DNA from: Lachnospiraceae bacterium UBA3638
GTDB lineage: Bacteria > Bacillota > Clostridia > Lachnospirales > Lachnospiraceae
Assembly (NCBI GenBank): GCA_002373595.1
Contig: DFKT01000036.1
Coordinates: forward strand, 1 to 17,722
Length of the DNA: 17,722 bases
Direction: 5' to 3'
In this document: positions 6,813-14,398 of the stretch, one piece after another
How the letters are laid out: each line of letters starts with the position of its first letter
Position numbering within the stretch: position 1 is the first letter of the stretch
The notes under the pieces: generated by a model
Told to the model about the DNA's origin: nothing
Databases searched by the model: none
Seen by the model: only the letters and a program-made list of their open reading frames with translations
Position numbers and translations under genes: made by a program

Positions 6813-7664
6813 ATGGTACAGGATTCAAAAGAAACACTGAAATTTAACGCACCGTCATCGATAATAGTGAACAATGAAGAGGGTCCGGAGACTTTTCCTC
6901 TTCACTGGCATAATGCGGCCGAATTTACGGTAGCTCTTAAGGATGGTTGTAAGTACAAGGTGGCAGATACCGTCTATGAGATAAATAGGGGGGACATCCT
7001 CCTGGTGTGGCCCGGACAGATCCATGCCACGATAAAAATCCCTAAGAAGAGTGTCAGTTTCATACAGTTTCAGTCGATGATAATAGAGTGCAATCTCGAC
7101 CTGGTGTCCGTGTCGAGATTTATGTACAGACTTCACAAGATATCTGCCAAGGAGACTCCGGAGCTGGCAGAGTACCTGCACGAGAGACTGGATAGGATAA
7201 GGGAGATCCACAACAGCGGAGTTCGTTTTGCGGAGACTCAGTGCAAGCTCCTTATAAGCGAGATGCTCCTTAAACTCGGACAATATGTCATGGCGGAGAA
7301 TGATGAACTCCTTGAAGCCGAATCGGGATCCGATGCAGGATGGTCCTATATACACGCCGCCTGCAATTATATAGTCGAGAATGTGACTAATGAGATCACG
7401 CAGACCGAGGTTGCGGAGTATGTGGGTTTAAGCCCGTACTATTTCTCCAAACTTTTTAAGCAATATATGCATATGTCGTTTCCGGTGTTTATCTCCGGAA
7501 TAAGGATCAGGAAGGCAAAGTCGCTCCTTCTCGATACAAGCCTGTCCATAACGGACTGCGCATTTGCTTCGGGATTTCAGTCGACTACGGCATTTAACAG
7601 GGTATTTCGCAATTCAACCGGATATTCGCCCAGAGAGTACAGAAAACTCTGTATTGTGGTATAA
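6813..7664 (+). CDS. AraC family transcription regulator, 283 aa
   Basis: The N-terminal half (about 1-125) is a cupin-like sensor domain with FPLHWHNAAEF and a GDILLVWPGQIH turn, as in sugar- or metabolite-sensing AraC proteins. The C-terminal 100 residues hold the double helix-turn-helix: ITQTEVAEYVGLSPYYFSKL and the second motif DCAFASGFQSTTAFNRVF followed by GYSPREYRK. Length is normal for the family. The ATG at 6813 is used although it lacks a ribosome site; a TTG at 6786 is in frame but lies inside the promoter. The gene is divergent from the MATE pump and is followed without a gap by the mini-ORF and the cyclase gene. It probably controls both directions in response to an unknown ligand. 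Confidence 0.93.
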   Translation: MVQDSKETLKFNAPSSIIVNNEEGPETFPLHWHNAAEFTVALKDGCKYKVADTVYEINRGDILLVWPGQIHATIKIPKKSVSFIQFQSMIIECNLDLVSVSRFMYRLHKISAKETPELAEYLHERLDRIREIHNSGVRFAETQCKLLISEMLLKLGQYVMAENDELLEAESGSDAGWSYIHAACNYIVENVTNEITQTEVAEYVGLSPYYFSKLFKQYMHMSFPVFISGIRIRKAKSLLLDTSLSITDCAFASGFQSTTAFNRVFRNSTGYSPREYRKLCIVV

Positions 7665-7665
7665 T
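7657..7665 (+). promoter_or_regulatory. Possible internal extended -10 box
   Basis: TGgTATAAT across the araC stop codon is a perfect extended -10; the -35 region is poor. If active, it would give the cyclase a 33-base leader without a ribosome site. Confidence 0.3.
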
Positions 7666-7705
7666 GTTCGGAGTTTGTGTTAATTTTAGATACGGTATTA
7701 TGTAA
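7664..7705 (+). CDS. 13-codon mini-ORF bridging araC and the cyclase gene
   Basis: The araC stop and this start overlap as TAATG (7662-7666). The frame MFGVCVNFRYGIM ends in TAA at 7703-7705, which again overlaps the next start as TAATG (7703-7707). Neither this ORF nor the cyclase has a ribosome site, so ribosomes finishing araC could restart here and then again on the cyclase. The peptide itself looks unremarkable. Whether it is translated is inference. Confidence 0.4.
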   Translation: MFGVCVNFRYGIM

Positions 7706-9960
7706 TGGATGCATCAAAGGGACTTAGCAGAGACAGATTAAAGATTATCGCGATCATCGCCATGGTAATAGATCATTTCGCATGGGGATTCGTCGACTTC
7801 CATACACCGCTCGGACAGGTGCTTCACATCATTGGCAGACTGACATTGCCGATCATGTGCTTCTTTATCGCCGAAGGTTTCAGAAAAACATCCGATCTTA
7901 AGAGATATATTCACAGAATGATAGGATTCTCCGTTGTTTCAGCCCTGCCTTTCTGGTATTTCTTCAAAGAACAGTACGGGTACAGGCAGAATGTCATATT
8001 CGACCTTACGCTCGGACTGATCATGCTCGCGGTACTCGAACATAAGGAAATAAAAAAGCCCGCCAAGGTCGTTCTCGCTGCAGTTATCTTTGCACTGTCG
8101 ATCGTACTCGGAGGATGGCCCATCACCCCGATCCTCTTTATACTCAGCTTTTACTATGGGCAGACATTCGCCCGGAAGGCAATGTGGTTCATCATATCCG
8201 ATGTGGCCACGATAGCATCCCTTGCCGTATTCATTTATTTAAACGGCATATATCATTTCATGCCCGGAATTGATTCCTGGGTATGGCAGGATAAACTCTA
8301 TTTCCTTGGATTCATCCTGGCGCTTCCTCTTCTTAAGAAATACAACGGAATCAGGGGAAGGAATGTCGGAGGGAGATTCTTCTTCTATGTATTCTATCCT
8401 GCACATTTTATTCTTCTCACTATGCTCAGATACTTCGCATTCGGGAATGTGTCACCTTATAAGGTATATCTCGGAGTGCATATCATATGCTTCATCATAG
8501 TTCTTGTCATCATGTTCCTCACTGCCATGGCGAGGAATTCCAAGGGACAGTCATCCGTTCTTATCATTACATTTGGCGGTATGATCTATGTGGCCGGATT
8601 CATACTTGAGGTCATGGCCAATACGGTCGAGGGCGTACATTTTGCCTGCATCGTACAGTATTTCGGTGAGTATACATTCTTCATAGCATTTATGTATTTC
8701 GTCAGCATCTTGTGTAATAAGAGAGCGCCTCTTTTTGTATATGTATTTCTTACAGTCGTGTCCCTTGTATTTTTGCACAGCCTCATGCATACATTGGAAA
8801 CGGGCAATTTCTACAGAGAACTGGGCGTGGATCTGACCGGCGCCGTGAGCAGGACTGTCATAGTCTATGGTCCGATGTTTTATATTTCCATGGGCTTTCT
8901 CATATCGATGTCGATCGTCGCAGCGGTATTCTGCGTCATAGGATATTACAGCGGCAATGATGTGGAGAAGACGAGACTGATGTATGTCTTTACCGCGCTT
9001 GTCTTTGCATGGACTCCGTACTTTCTGACCAGAGTAGGACTGACGGGAGGATATGAGATCCCAGCACTCGGTGTGGCAGGAGGCGGCGTATGTATGTACC
9101 TGTGCCTGATGAGACACGGTTTCCTCGATTCCGTCACCCTTGCAAGTATCAATGCTCTCGATCATGGACGCGAAGGAATCCTCGTTGTCGACAATTTCTA
9201 TAAGGTGCAGTACAGAAACAGCCGTATGACAGAGATATTCGGAGAGCTTCCCATAGGCTCGAGCGTCAGGGACAATGCTACGATCATGGCTCTCTTTGAC
9301 GGCAAGATCAAGAAGGATGAGATAGACCATCGTATATATGATTTCGCATGCGATTCACTTTTTGAAGGCGGATTCGAGAGAGGCTTCATGCTCTGGGCTA
9401 TAGACTCGACAGATCATTATGTCGCTATGGAGAAGATCCGCGAAGTAGCAACCAGAGATCCTCTTACAGGACTCTACAACAGAAATCAGTTCCAGAATAA
9501 GGTTGAAGAGCATTTAAAGAGTGGTCATCGCGGAACCATGGTCATGATAGACATGGATAATTTCAAGCGCGTCAATGATGAGAACGGACATCAGACCGGA
9601 GACGCGGTACTCAATACCCTCGCAGGTATCCTGATGGCTATGCCGGACAGCGTCATGATATGCGGAAGGATCGGAGGAGACGAGTTCTGCGGATTCATCC
9701 GCGGATGGGAAACCGATGAGAGAGTAGGCTCGATCCTCTCCGATATAATGAGAGACTTCGCGAGAGCGCTCGATAAACAGGGCCGTGCGGGCATTACATC
9801 GCTTTCCATAGGAGCCGTTCCCGCATCCAAGGTAGAGAATCACGATTTCAAGACGCTGTATGCGATGGCGGATAGAGTCCTGTACGAAGCCAAGACTTCC
9901 GGTAAAGGAAAGTACGTCATATACGATCCTGCAAGGTCTGCATCACAGGAGAGCAAGTGA
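7705..9960 (+). CDS. TraX-7TM-GGDEF membrane diguanylate cyclase, 751 aa
   Basis: Residues 1 to about 245 match the TraX family of multi-helix membrane proteins (RLKIIAIIAMVIDHFAWG, GRLTLPIMCFFIAEGFRKT), known from F-pilin acetylation and from many stand-alone Firmicute proteins. Residues about 285-485 are a second set of about seven helices resembling the N-terminal 7TM region of sensor kinases. Residues about 490-575 look PAS-like (GILVVDNFYKVQYRNSRM). The last part is a full GGDEF domain: DPLTGLYNR from D585, D-M-D metal region, and intact RIGGDEF at 657-661, so active c-di-GMP synthesis is expected. The RxxD inhibitory site is absent: Met and Asp stand where D and R are expected. The ATG has no ribosome site and overlaps the mini-ORF stop. 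The stop overlaps the HAD start as TGATG. Confidence 0.88.
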   Translation: MDASKGLSRDRLKIIAIIAMVIDHFAWGFVDFHTPLGQVLHIIGRLTLPIMCFFIAEGFRKTSDLKRYIHRMIGFSVVSALPFWYFFKEQYGYRQNVIFDLTLGLIMLAVLEHKEIKKPAKVVLAAVIFALSIVLGGWPITPILFILSFYYGQTFARKAMWFIISDVATIASLAVFIYLNGIYHFMPGIDSWVWQDKLYFLGFILALPLLKKYNGIRGRNVGGRFFFYVFYPAHFILLTMLRYFAFGNVSPYKVYLGVHIICFIIVLVIMFLTAMARNSKGQSSVLIITFGGMIYVAGFILEVMANTVEGVHFACIVQYFGEYTFFIAFMYFVSILCNKRAPLFVYVFLTVVSLVFLHSLMHTLETGNFYRELGVDLTGAVSRTVIVYGPMFYISMGFLISMSIVAAVFCVIGYYSGNDVEKTRLMYVFTALVFAWTPYFLTRVGLTGGYEIPALGVAGGGVCMYLCLMRHGFLDSVTLASINALDHGREGILVVDNFYKVQYRNSRMTEIFGELPIGSSVRDNATIMALFDGKIKKDEIDHRIYDFACDSLFEGGFERGFMLWAIDSTDHYVAMEKIREVATRDPLTGLYNRNQFQNKVEEHLKSGHRGTMVMIDMDNFKRVNDENGHQTGDAVLNTLAGILMAMPDSVMICGRIGGDEFCGFIRGWETDERVGSILSDIMRDFARALDKQGRAGITSLSIGAVPASKVENHDFKTLYAMADRVLYEAKTSGKGKYVIYDPARSASQESK

Positions 9961-11168
9961 TGGACTTCGCGTTAAGGGTGGCAGGGAAGCCCATAAAGGC
10001 CGTGGTTACGGATCTGGACGGTACGCTCTTTCAGACCAAGGGAGCGGAAAAGCCCGAGCCTCATGTACTGAAATATATAGAGAACATCATAGATTCCGGC
10101 ATCTTCTTTGCGATAGCAACGGGCAGACAGTACAGAAATGTACGTGATATGTTCGGAAAGCTTGGAGCGAAGATGGGCTTCATCGTAGAGAACGGGACCT
10201 ATGTCACATACCGGGATGAGACGGTATCGATGGATCATCTTCCGAGAGATATAGCCGATGAGTTGATCGCGGATATGAAGGATATAGCCGGCTCAGAGAT
10301 GATGGTCAGCTGTGCGGATGTCAATTACACCGTGACGGATAACATCCCATTCGTCGAGCACTTAAGACAGGATGTAAAGTATGTCACTGAGATCATAAAT
10401 GATTACAGCGAGATAAAGACACCGATCCTCAAGATATCGATCAACTTCCCGGAAGGGATACCCGATGATAAGAATGAGTTCTTCCATAAGAAATACGACG
10501 GAAGAGCACTGGTTCAAAAAGGCGGCCCCAAGTGGCTGGACATCATGCCGCTGGGGAGCGGTAAGGGAGAGGGATTAAAGCATCTTGCGGACAAAGTCGG
10601 AATGGACCTTGCGCAGACGCTTACACTTGGAGACAGCGAGAATGATCTGGAGATGATGAAGATCTCGGGACTGTCGCTCGCTATGGCAACCGGATTTGAT
10701 ATAGTAAAAGAAAACGCAGATGCTGTCGTGGAGAGTGCGGAGGAGATCATAAGACTCTGTGCCGCTCAGAGCGAGAAGTACCTTGAGTATGAAAACTCGG
10801 AGAACGAGAAGATATATGCTGCGATAAGGCAGCTGGCAGCAGGCACCGACTGGGACGAAGGCAGGACGGAGAGGTTCATAGAAGGTCTTCGCTCGGACAG
10901 GAGCGTACGAAAGGAAGTCAGACACTTCCTGAAGACGGGAAATATACTCGGAGAGTATCGCATAAGCGGGATATCTCTTTCCGATGTGATAGTATGGCAG
11001 GTAGATCATTTCAAGGCATATATGGACAGGCATGACAGGATGAACCGCTACAGACAGGAGAGACTTTTCCTTGAGTCGGCGGAGGTCATGCTGGAGGCAA
11101 CCGGGGATCCGGAACCTTTTATCAGGAAATTCCATGAGGAAAGCGGTACGGACAGGGAGGATTTGTGA
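9960..11168 (+). CDS. Cof-type HAD phosphatase with extra C-terminal domain, 402 aa
   Basis: Residues 1 to about 265 are a HAD-IIB (Cof-like) hydrolase: motif I DLDGTLF (D18, D20), motif II AIATGR, a Lys in GKGEGLKHL and motif IV GDSENDLEM (D225, D229). Such enzymes dephosphorylate sugar phosphates or similar small molecules. The usual length is about 270 residues; here about 135 more follow, mostly charged helices with a segment GISLSDVIVWQVDHFKAYMD and a tail EESGTD. I cannot name this added domain, though I have seen similar tails in Lachnospiraceae proteins. The start at 9960 overlaps the cyclase stop (TGATG) with AGGAG eight bases upstream. The tight linkage suggests one operon with the cyclase; the substrate is unknown. 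Confidence 0.88.
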   Translation: MDFALRVAGKPIKAVVTDLDGTLFQTKGAEKPEPHVLKYIENIIDSGIFFAIATGRQYRNVRDMFGKLGAKMGFIVENGTYVTYRDETVSMDHLPRDIADELIADMKDIAGSEMMVSCADVNYTVTDNIPFVEHLRQDVKYVTEIINDYSEIKTPILKISINFPEGIPDDKNEFFHKKYDGRALVQKGGPKWLDIMPLGSGKGEGLKHLADKVGMDLAQTLTLGDSENDLEMMKISGLSLAMATGFDIVKENADAVVESAEEIIRLCAAQSEKYLEYENSENEKIYAAIRQLAAGTDWDEGRTERFIEGLRSDRSVRKEVRHFLKTGNILGEYRISGISLSDVIVWQVDHFKAYMDRHDRMNRYRQERLFLESAEVMLEATGDPEPFIRKFHEESGTDREDL

Positions 11169-11170
11169 TT

Positions 11171-13120
11171 ATGAAAAAGAGAATTCTGATGCTGATGATG
11201 TCGTTTACGCTTGCGGCAGGAGCTCTCGCGGGACTCTCCGCGTGCGGAGGAAAGGGAAGCGGCCCTGCCAGGATGCGCACGGAGCAGGATGCGGAAAAGG
11301 ATAAGGAGAAGGAAGATGATATTCCCGATGCCGTAACGATGCCCGATAACAAGGATGATAATGCGGATGAAAAGAAGGTCGGAACGGGTGAGTACATGCT
11401 CATATACAGTTCGTATACGGGTGATGCATTTACCGTGGACTCCGCCGGAAACAAGATAAATGAATTTAAGAGAGACGAGATATTCCCTAAGTTCAAGGAC
11501 AAAGGATATAACCTTGATAATGCACAGATCATCGGAGCTGTAGGAAAGGTGATGTTCGTTATCTACTCTTACTATGATGAAGCCGAGGGTGTATCGACGA
11601 CTTATCTCGAAGCTCTTGATACCGAGAATATCGAAGCCCATGTTCTCTGGACCAAGGTGGGATATGGCGACGATGAGTACCTCACTGCGTATGAAGTCTA
11701 TGACGGAGCATTATATTATGCGCTCAGCGGAGGCGTGAAGCCCTGCAGGGAGATAAAGGTAGAAGTCGCAGACGGATTTACCTTCAAGGAGTCAGAGCCC
11801 GGACTTGAGAAAGCTTTTGATACGATCTTTTCACACGGACAGACCAATTCCCCCGACAGAGTTGACAGCTACGGATATAACGGCTGCTTTACCCATATGA
11901 TGGACACCGCCGGATATCTCATTTCCCGTGACGAGGCAGGCAGGTATTATACCGTAAATAAAGAGGGAGAGGAGACTGTACTCCGTAACTTCCCTGAGAG
12001 TTATGTAAACCTGTTATATGCCGACAAGGATTACATTGTGTTCAATCAGTCGACCGAGATGAGCGGCAACAGTACCTATAAATACGAGATCGCTACTTCG
12101 ATCTATGAAAAACTCCCCGTAGTTATAGAGACTTATGATTCATTCCTGGCGAGTGATGACGGCAAGATCTATTACTTCATTAATGAATCGGAGGAGTTTG
12201 GACATGCTGTCAGAGTCGTATACAGCCTGGATCTTAAAAATAACAGATGTGAGCCTTTGTACAGACAGGCCGATGTTCCCGGTTCGGGATACGGCATGAG
12301 ACCGGGGGTGGATGGCTTTAAAATACTGGACGGAGACATCTATTGCCTTACTGTCATTGACGAAAAGTTAGAGTATGCAAGGGTCACTTATGATGGTTCG
12401 GCCCCCACTTATTCTGCGATTGATTGTGTGTTCGGCAAAACGAATGTCCTCAGTATGGGAAATGTCGAATACTTCTCCAAGAATTATTACTGCCCTCACT
12501 GCGGTGCGGTCGTTCAGCAGGTTTACCTCGAGCATTTCATCCTTAACAGCGATGTCAGCCCTGCGGCCGACGAGATCAACAGAGAGCTCGAGGACTCTTA
12601 TACCAATGCCATAGCTATGTACGATAGCGCAAATTACGATCATGGTGAGGATGAATGCGAGTATCACAAAGAGCATCCCGAGTATTACTGCATCACTGAG
12701 GAGTTTAACATCGGACAGGTCAGCACCATCCTTGATAAGTTCCTCGTTGTTGATACTTCCGGATACTGGTACGGAGGCGGTGCACACGGCATGCCGTTAA
12801 GAAGCCAGGTCATATTTGATATAAAGACCGGCGAACAGCTTTTCCTGGAGGACCTCTATAATGGAACCGAGGAGGACTTTAAGAAGCTCTGCGCGGAGAA
12901 GACGGTAGAGAACTACAAGGAGGACAGCATGCCCTATTTCTCGGACGATGCACAGCTTGTATATGATCAGGCTTATGAGTATGCTTCCATTACGGGCTCT
13001 TATGTAGAGTTCTGTGAGGATGCCGCTTATCTCGTATATGCACCCTATGAGATGGGTCCTTATGCTTCGGGATTTATCGAGGTTAAGATCCCTTACGACG
13101 AGCTTCTCGGAAGCAACTGA
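11171..13120 (+). CDS. Secreted lipoprotein with DUF3298-like C-terminus, 649 aa
   Basis: MKKR, a hydrophobic stretch and the lipobox LSAC (Cys25) mark a lipoprotein anchored to the outer face of the membrane. Residues about 28-75 are a charged linker. Residues about 78-430 contain repeated Tyr-rich strands (YYFINESEE, GALYYALSGG, VVYSLDLKNN), likely a beta-propeller resembling DUF5050. A CPHC pair is at about 443-446. The C-terminus (about 525-645) resembles the DUF3298/RsiV fold: YWYGGGAHGMP, then YAPYEMGPYASGFIEVKIPY. RsiV binds lysozyme, but a similar role here is not implied. The ATG has GGGAGG ten bases upstream; an in-frame GTG at 11165 is the alternative. It follows the HAD stop by two bases, so it is probably co-transcribed and may be a sensor or envelope partner of the cyclase. 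Confidence 0.82.
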   Translation: MKKRILMLMMSFTLAAGALAGLSACGGKGSGPARMRTEQDAEKDKEKEDDIPDAVTMPDNKDDNADEKKVGTGEYMLIYSSYTGDAFTVDSAGNKINEFKRDEIFPKFKDKGYNLDNAQIIGAVGKVMFVIYSYYDEAEGVSTTYLEALDTENIEAHVLWTKVGYGDDEYLTAYEVYDGALYYALSGGVKPCREIKVEVADGFTFKESEPGLEKAFDTIFSHGQTNSPDRVDSYGYNGCFTHMMDTAGYLISRDEAGRYYTVNKEGEETVLRNFPESYVNLLYADKDYIVFNQSTEMSGNSTYKYEIATSIYEKLPVVIETYDSFLASDDGKIYYFINESEEFGHAVRVVYSLDLKNNRCEPLYRQADVPGSGYGMRPGVDGFKILDGDIYCLTVIDEKLEYARVTYDGSAPTYSAIDCVFGKTNVLSMGNVEYFSKNYYCPHCGAVVQQVYLEHFILNSDVSPAADEINRELEDSYTNAIAMYDSANYDHGEDECEYHKEHPEYYCITEEFNIGQVSTILDKFLVVDTSGYWYGGGAHGMPLRSQVIFDIKTGEQLFLEDLYNGTEEDFKKLCAEKTVENYKEDSMPYFSDDAQLVYDQAYEYASITGSYVEFCEDAAYLVYAPYEMGPYASGFIEVKIPYDELLGSN

Positions 13121-13144
13121 TCAAAGGGAAAATCCGTATATATT

Positions 13145-13196
13145 TACCCGAAAAATCTTTTGACCGTAGTGTCATAATATGTTAAAATTTCGGGTA
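13145..13196 (+). promoter_or_regulatory. Promoter framed by a 9-bp inverted repeat (likely operator)
   Basis: TTGACC (13160-13165), 17 bases, TAAAAT (13183-13188) is a near-consensus promoter. TACCCGAAA at 13145-13153 and its exact complement TTTCGGGTA at 13188-13196 flank it, one arm upstream of -35 and the other covering the end of -10 and the start site. The arm centres are 43 bases apart, about four helical turns. The downstream TetR protein is the obvious candidate to bind it. Confidence 0.6.
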
Positions 13197-13218
13197 GCGT
13201 TAAACGTCTGGAGATACA

Positions 13219-13686
13219 ATGGATAATTCCGCAGAACACCTGCGTACACTCATGCAGGAGAATAAAAAAATAATCGCACCGCTGCTTAAGTATCTTCCGT
13301 ATCTCGGAAATGCGGCCGAGAAATCTGCGGTCACCACATACAAAGGTGACGGAATAGAGGCCAGTTCAGTGCCTTTCCCCGTCTATGACAGCACTCTCCT
13401 TGCGTTCATAAAAGAGGCCGACAGATCGGTCCTCATGGACAGAAATTACCCTTATACATACACGAGAAACAATCTCAAAACCCACGATCAGGAGCGCAGG
13501 TTTATACTTGCTGCGGATTGGAGACAGTGGGATGCATTGAGAGGGATCCTCTCCAAGTATGTACTCGGAGGCCGCACCAGATCGGTACTCTGGAGCGAGG
13601 GTGTATCGGAACAGATTTTTTACCTGGTCCTCTCCCGTATGCAGGAGATTACGGAATTCTGGACCAGTAAGGACAATAATCAGTAA
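13219..13686 (+). CDS. DUF6508-like small protein, 155 aa
   Basis: The protein is soluble with no signal peptide. It has an N-terminal helical part (IIAPLLKYLPYLG), a middle stretch SSVPFPVYDSTLLAFIKEAD, and a conserved-looking C-terminal half with YPYTYTRNN, LRGILSKYVLGGRTRSVLWS and MQEITEFW. I recall this pattern from the DUF6508 family, whose function is unknown; the identification is from memory. The start has GGAG six bases upstream. It is the first gene behind the repeat-framed promoter and lies 12 bases before the TetR gene, so it is the main candidate target of that regulator. Confidence 0.7.
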   Translation: MDNSAEHLRTLMQENKKIIAPLLKYLPYLGNAAEKSAVTTYKGDGIEASSVPFPVYDSTLLAFIKEADRSVLMDRNYPYTYTRNNLKTHDQERRFILAADWRQWDALRGILSKYVLGGRTRSVLWSEGVSEQIFYLVLSRMQEITEFWTSKDNNQ

Positions 13687-13698
13687 AGAGGTACTACG

Positions 13699-14286
13699 AT
13701 GGGCGAGAAAGCCAAGATCAAGAAGCAGCTCATACTCGGCAAGGCCAGAGAGGTCTTCGTTGAGAAAGGATATAAGAGAACGACGATGAAGGATATCGTC
13801 GAGAAGAGCGAGATAAGCCGCGGTGGACTCTATCTCTATTATGAGAATCCCGCACAGATCTTCCTTGATGTGCTCAAGTCCGACAGCGCCGTCGGCGAGG
13901 ACAGTTTCGAGGGAGAGATCCCCGAGGATGCTACCGCAGCAGATATACTCCTTATGTTCCTCCAGGAGGAGAAGAAGGAGATCCTCAGGAAGAAGGACAG
14001 TCTCGTTCAGGCTACCTATGAGTATTATTTCGAGAACAAGCCGCCCAAGAGGGACAATATCCTTAAGAGAGATTTCGAAACCGCGGTGGCTATGCTTGAG
14101 AAGCTGATCGCATCGGGAGTAAGGAGCAAGGAGTTCGTCTGCAAGACCCCGGCGGAAGCCGCTCGCAGCATCATGTACACTCTCGAAGGATTGAGGATAT
14201 CGGCACAGACGATCGGTATCACGGGAGATGCAATAGACAGACAGATCTACTACATTTTATTGTCATTGGGAGTCAGTGAAAAGTGA
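13699..14286 (+). CDS. TetR family transcription repressor, 195 aa
   Basis: The N-terminal DNA-binding domain (about 8-58) is typical: AREVFVEKGYKRTTMKDIVE followed by SEISRGGLYLYYENPAQIF. The rest is an all-helical ligand-binding domain without recognisable specificity. Length is normal. GAGG lies seven bases upstream of the ATG, and the gap to the DUF6508-like gene is 12 bases, so the two share a transcript. Autoregulation through the inverted repeat at 13145-13196 is likely. An intrinsic terminator follows. Confidence 0.92.
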   Translation: MGEKAKIKKQLILGKAREVFVEKGYKRTTMKDIVEKSEISRGGLYLYYENPAQIFLDVLKSDSAVGEDSFEGEIPEDATAADILLMFLQEEKKEILRKKDSLVQATYEYYFENKPPKRDNILKRDFETAVAMLEKLIASGVRSKEFVCKTPAEAARSIMYTLEGLRISAQTIGITGDAIDRQIYYILLSLGVSEK

Positions 14287-14315
14287 TCGCGACCGAATAT
14301 TTAAAATGAATCGGC

Positions 14316-14353
14316 AGAGCTTCAAAGGAGAAGACTTCTTTGGGGCTCTTTTT
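14316..14353 (+). terminator. Intrinsic terminator after the TetR gene
   Basis: AGAGC (14316-14320) pairs with GCTCT (14345-14349), with an inner stem CAAAG/CTTTG, followed by a run of five T. It ends the DUF6508-like/TetR transcript and separates it from purL. Confidence 0.7.
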
Positions 14354-14398
14354 CTGAAAAGGAATTAAGAAACACATAGTATTGAAAGGAGTTCATAT

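Noticed and set aside
8551..9330. 259-codon minus-strand open frame inside the cyclase gene
   Set aside because: Antisense to clear membrane helices of the cyclase; the His/Cys/Asp-rich translation is typical of a shadow frame.
13145..13196. Inverted repeat as a terminator for the lipoprotein gene
   Set aside because: The 34-base loop holds a promoter and no T-run follows the second arm, so an operator is a better reading.
14293..14314. CCGA...TCGG arms as a PurR box pair before purL
   Set aside because: Arms are only four perfect bases, lie before the TetR terminator, and the spacing does not fit known PurR boxes.
14354..14382. CTGAAA-17-TAGTAT as the purL promoter
   Set aside because: It would start the mRNA within the purL ribosome site, leaving too little leader for the clear AAAGGAG to be used.
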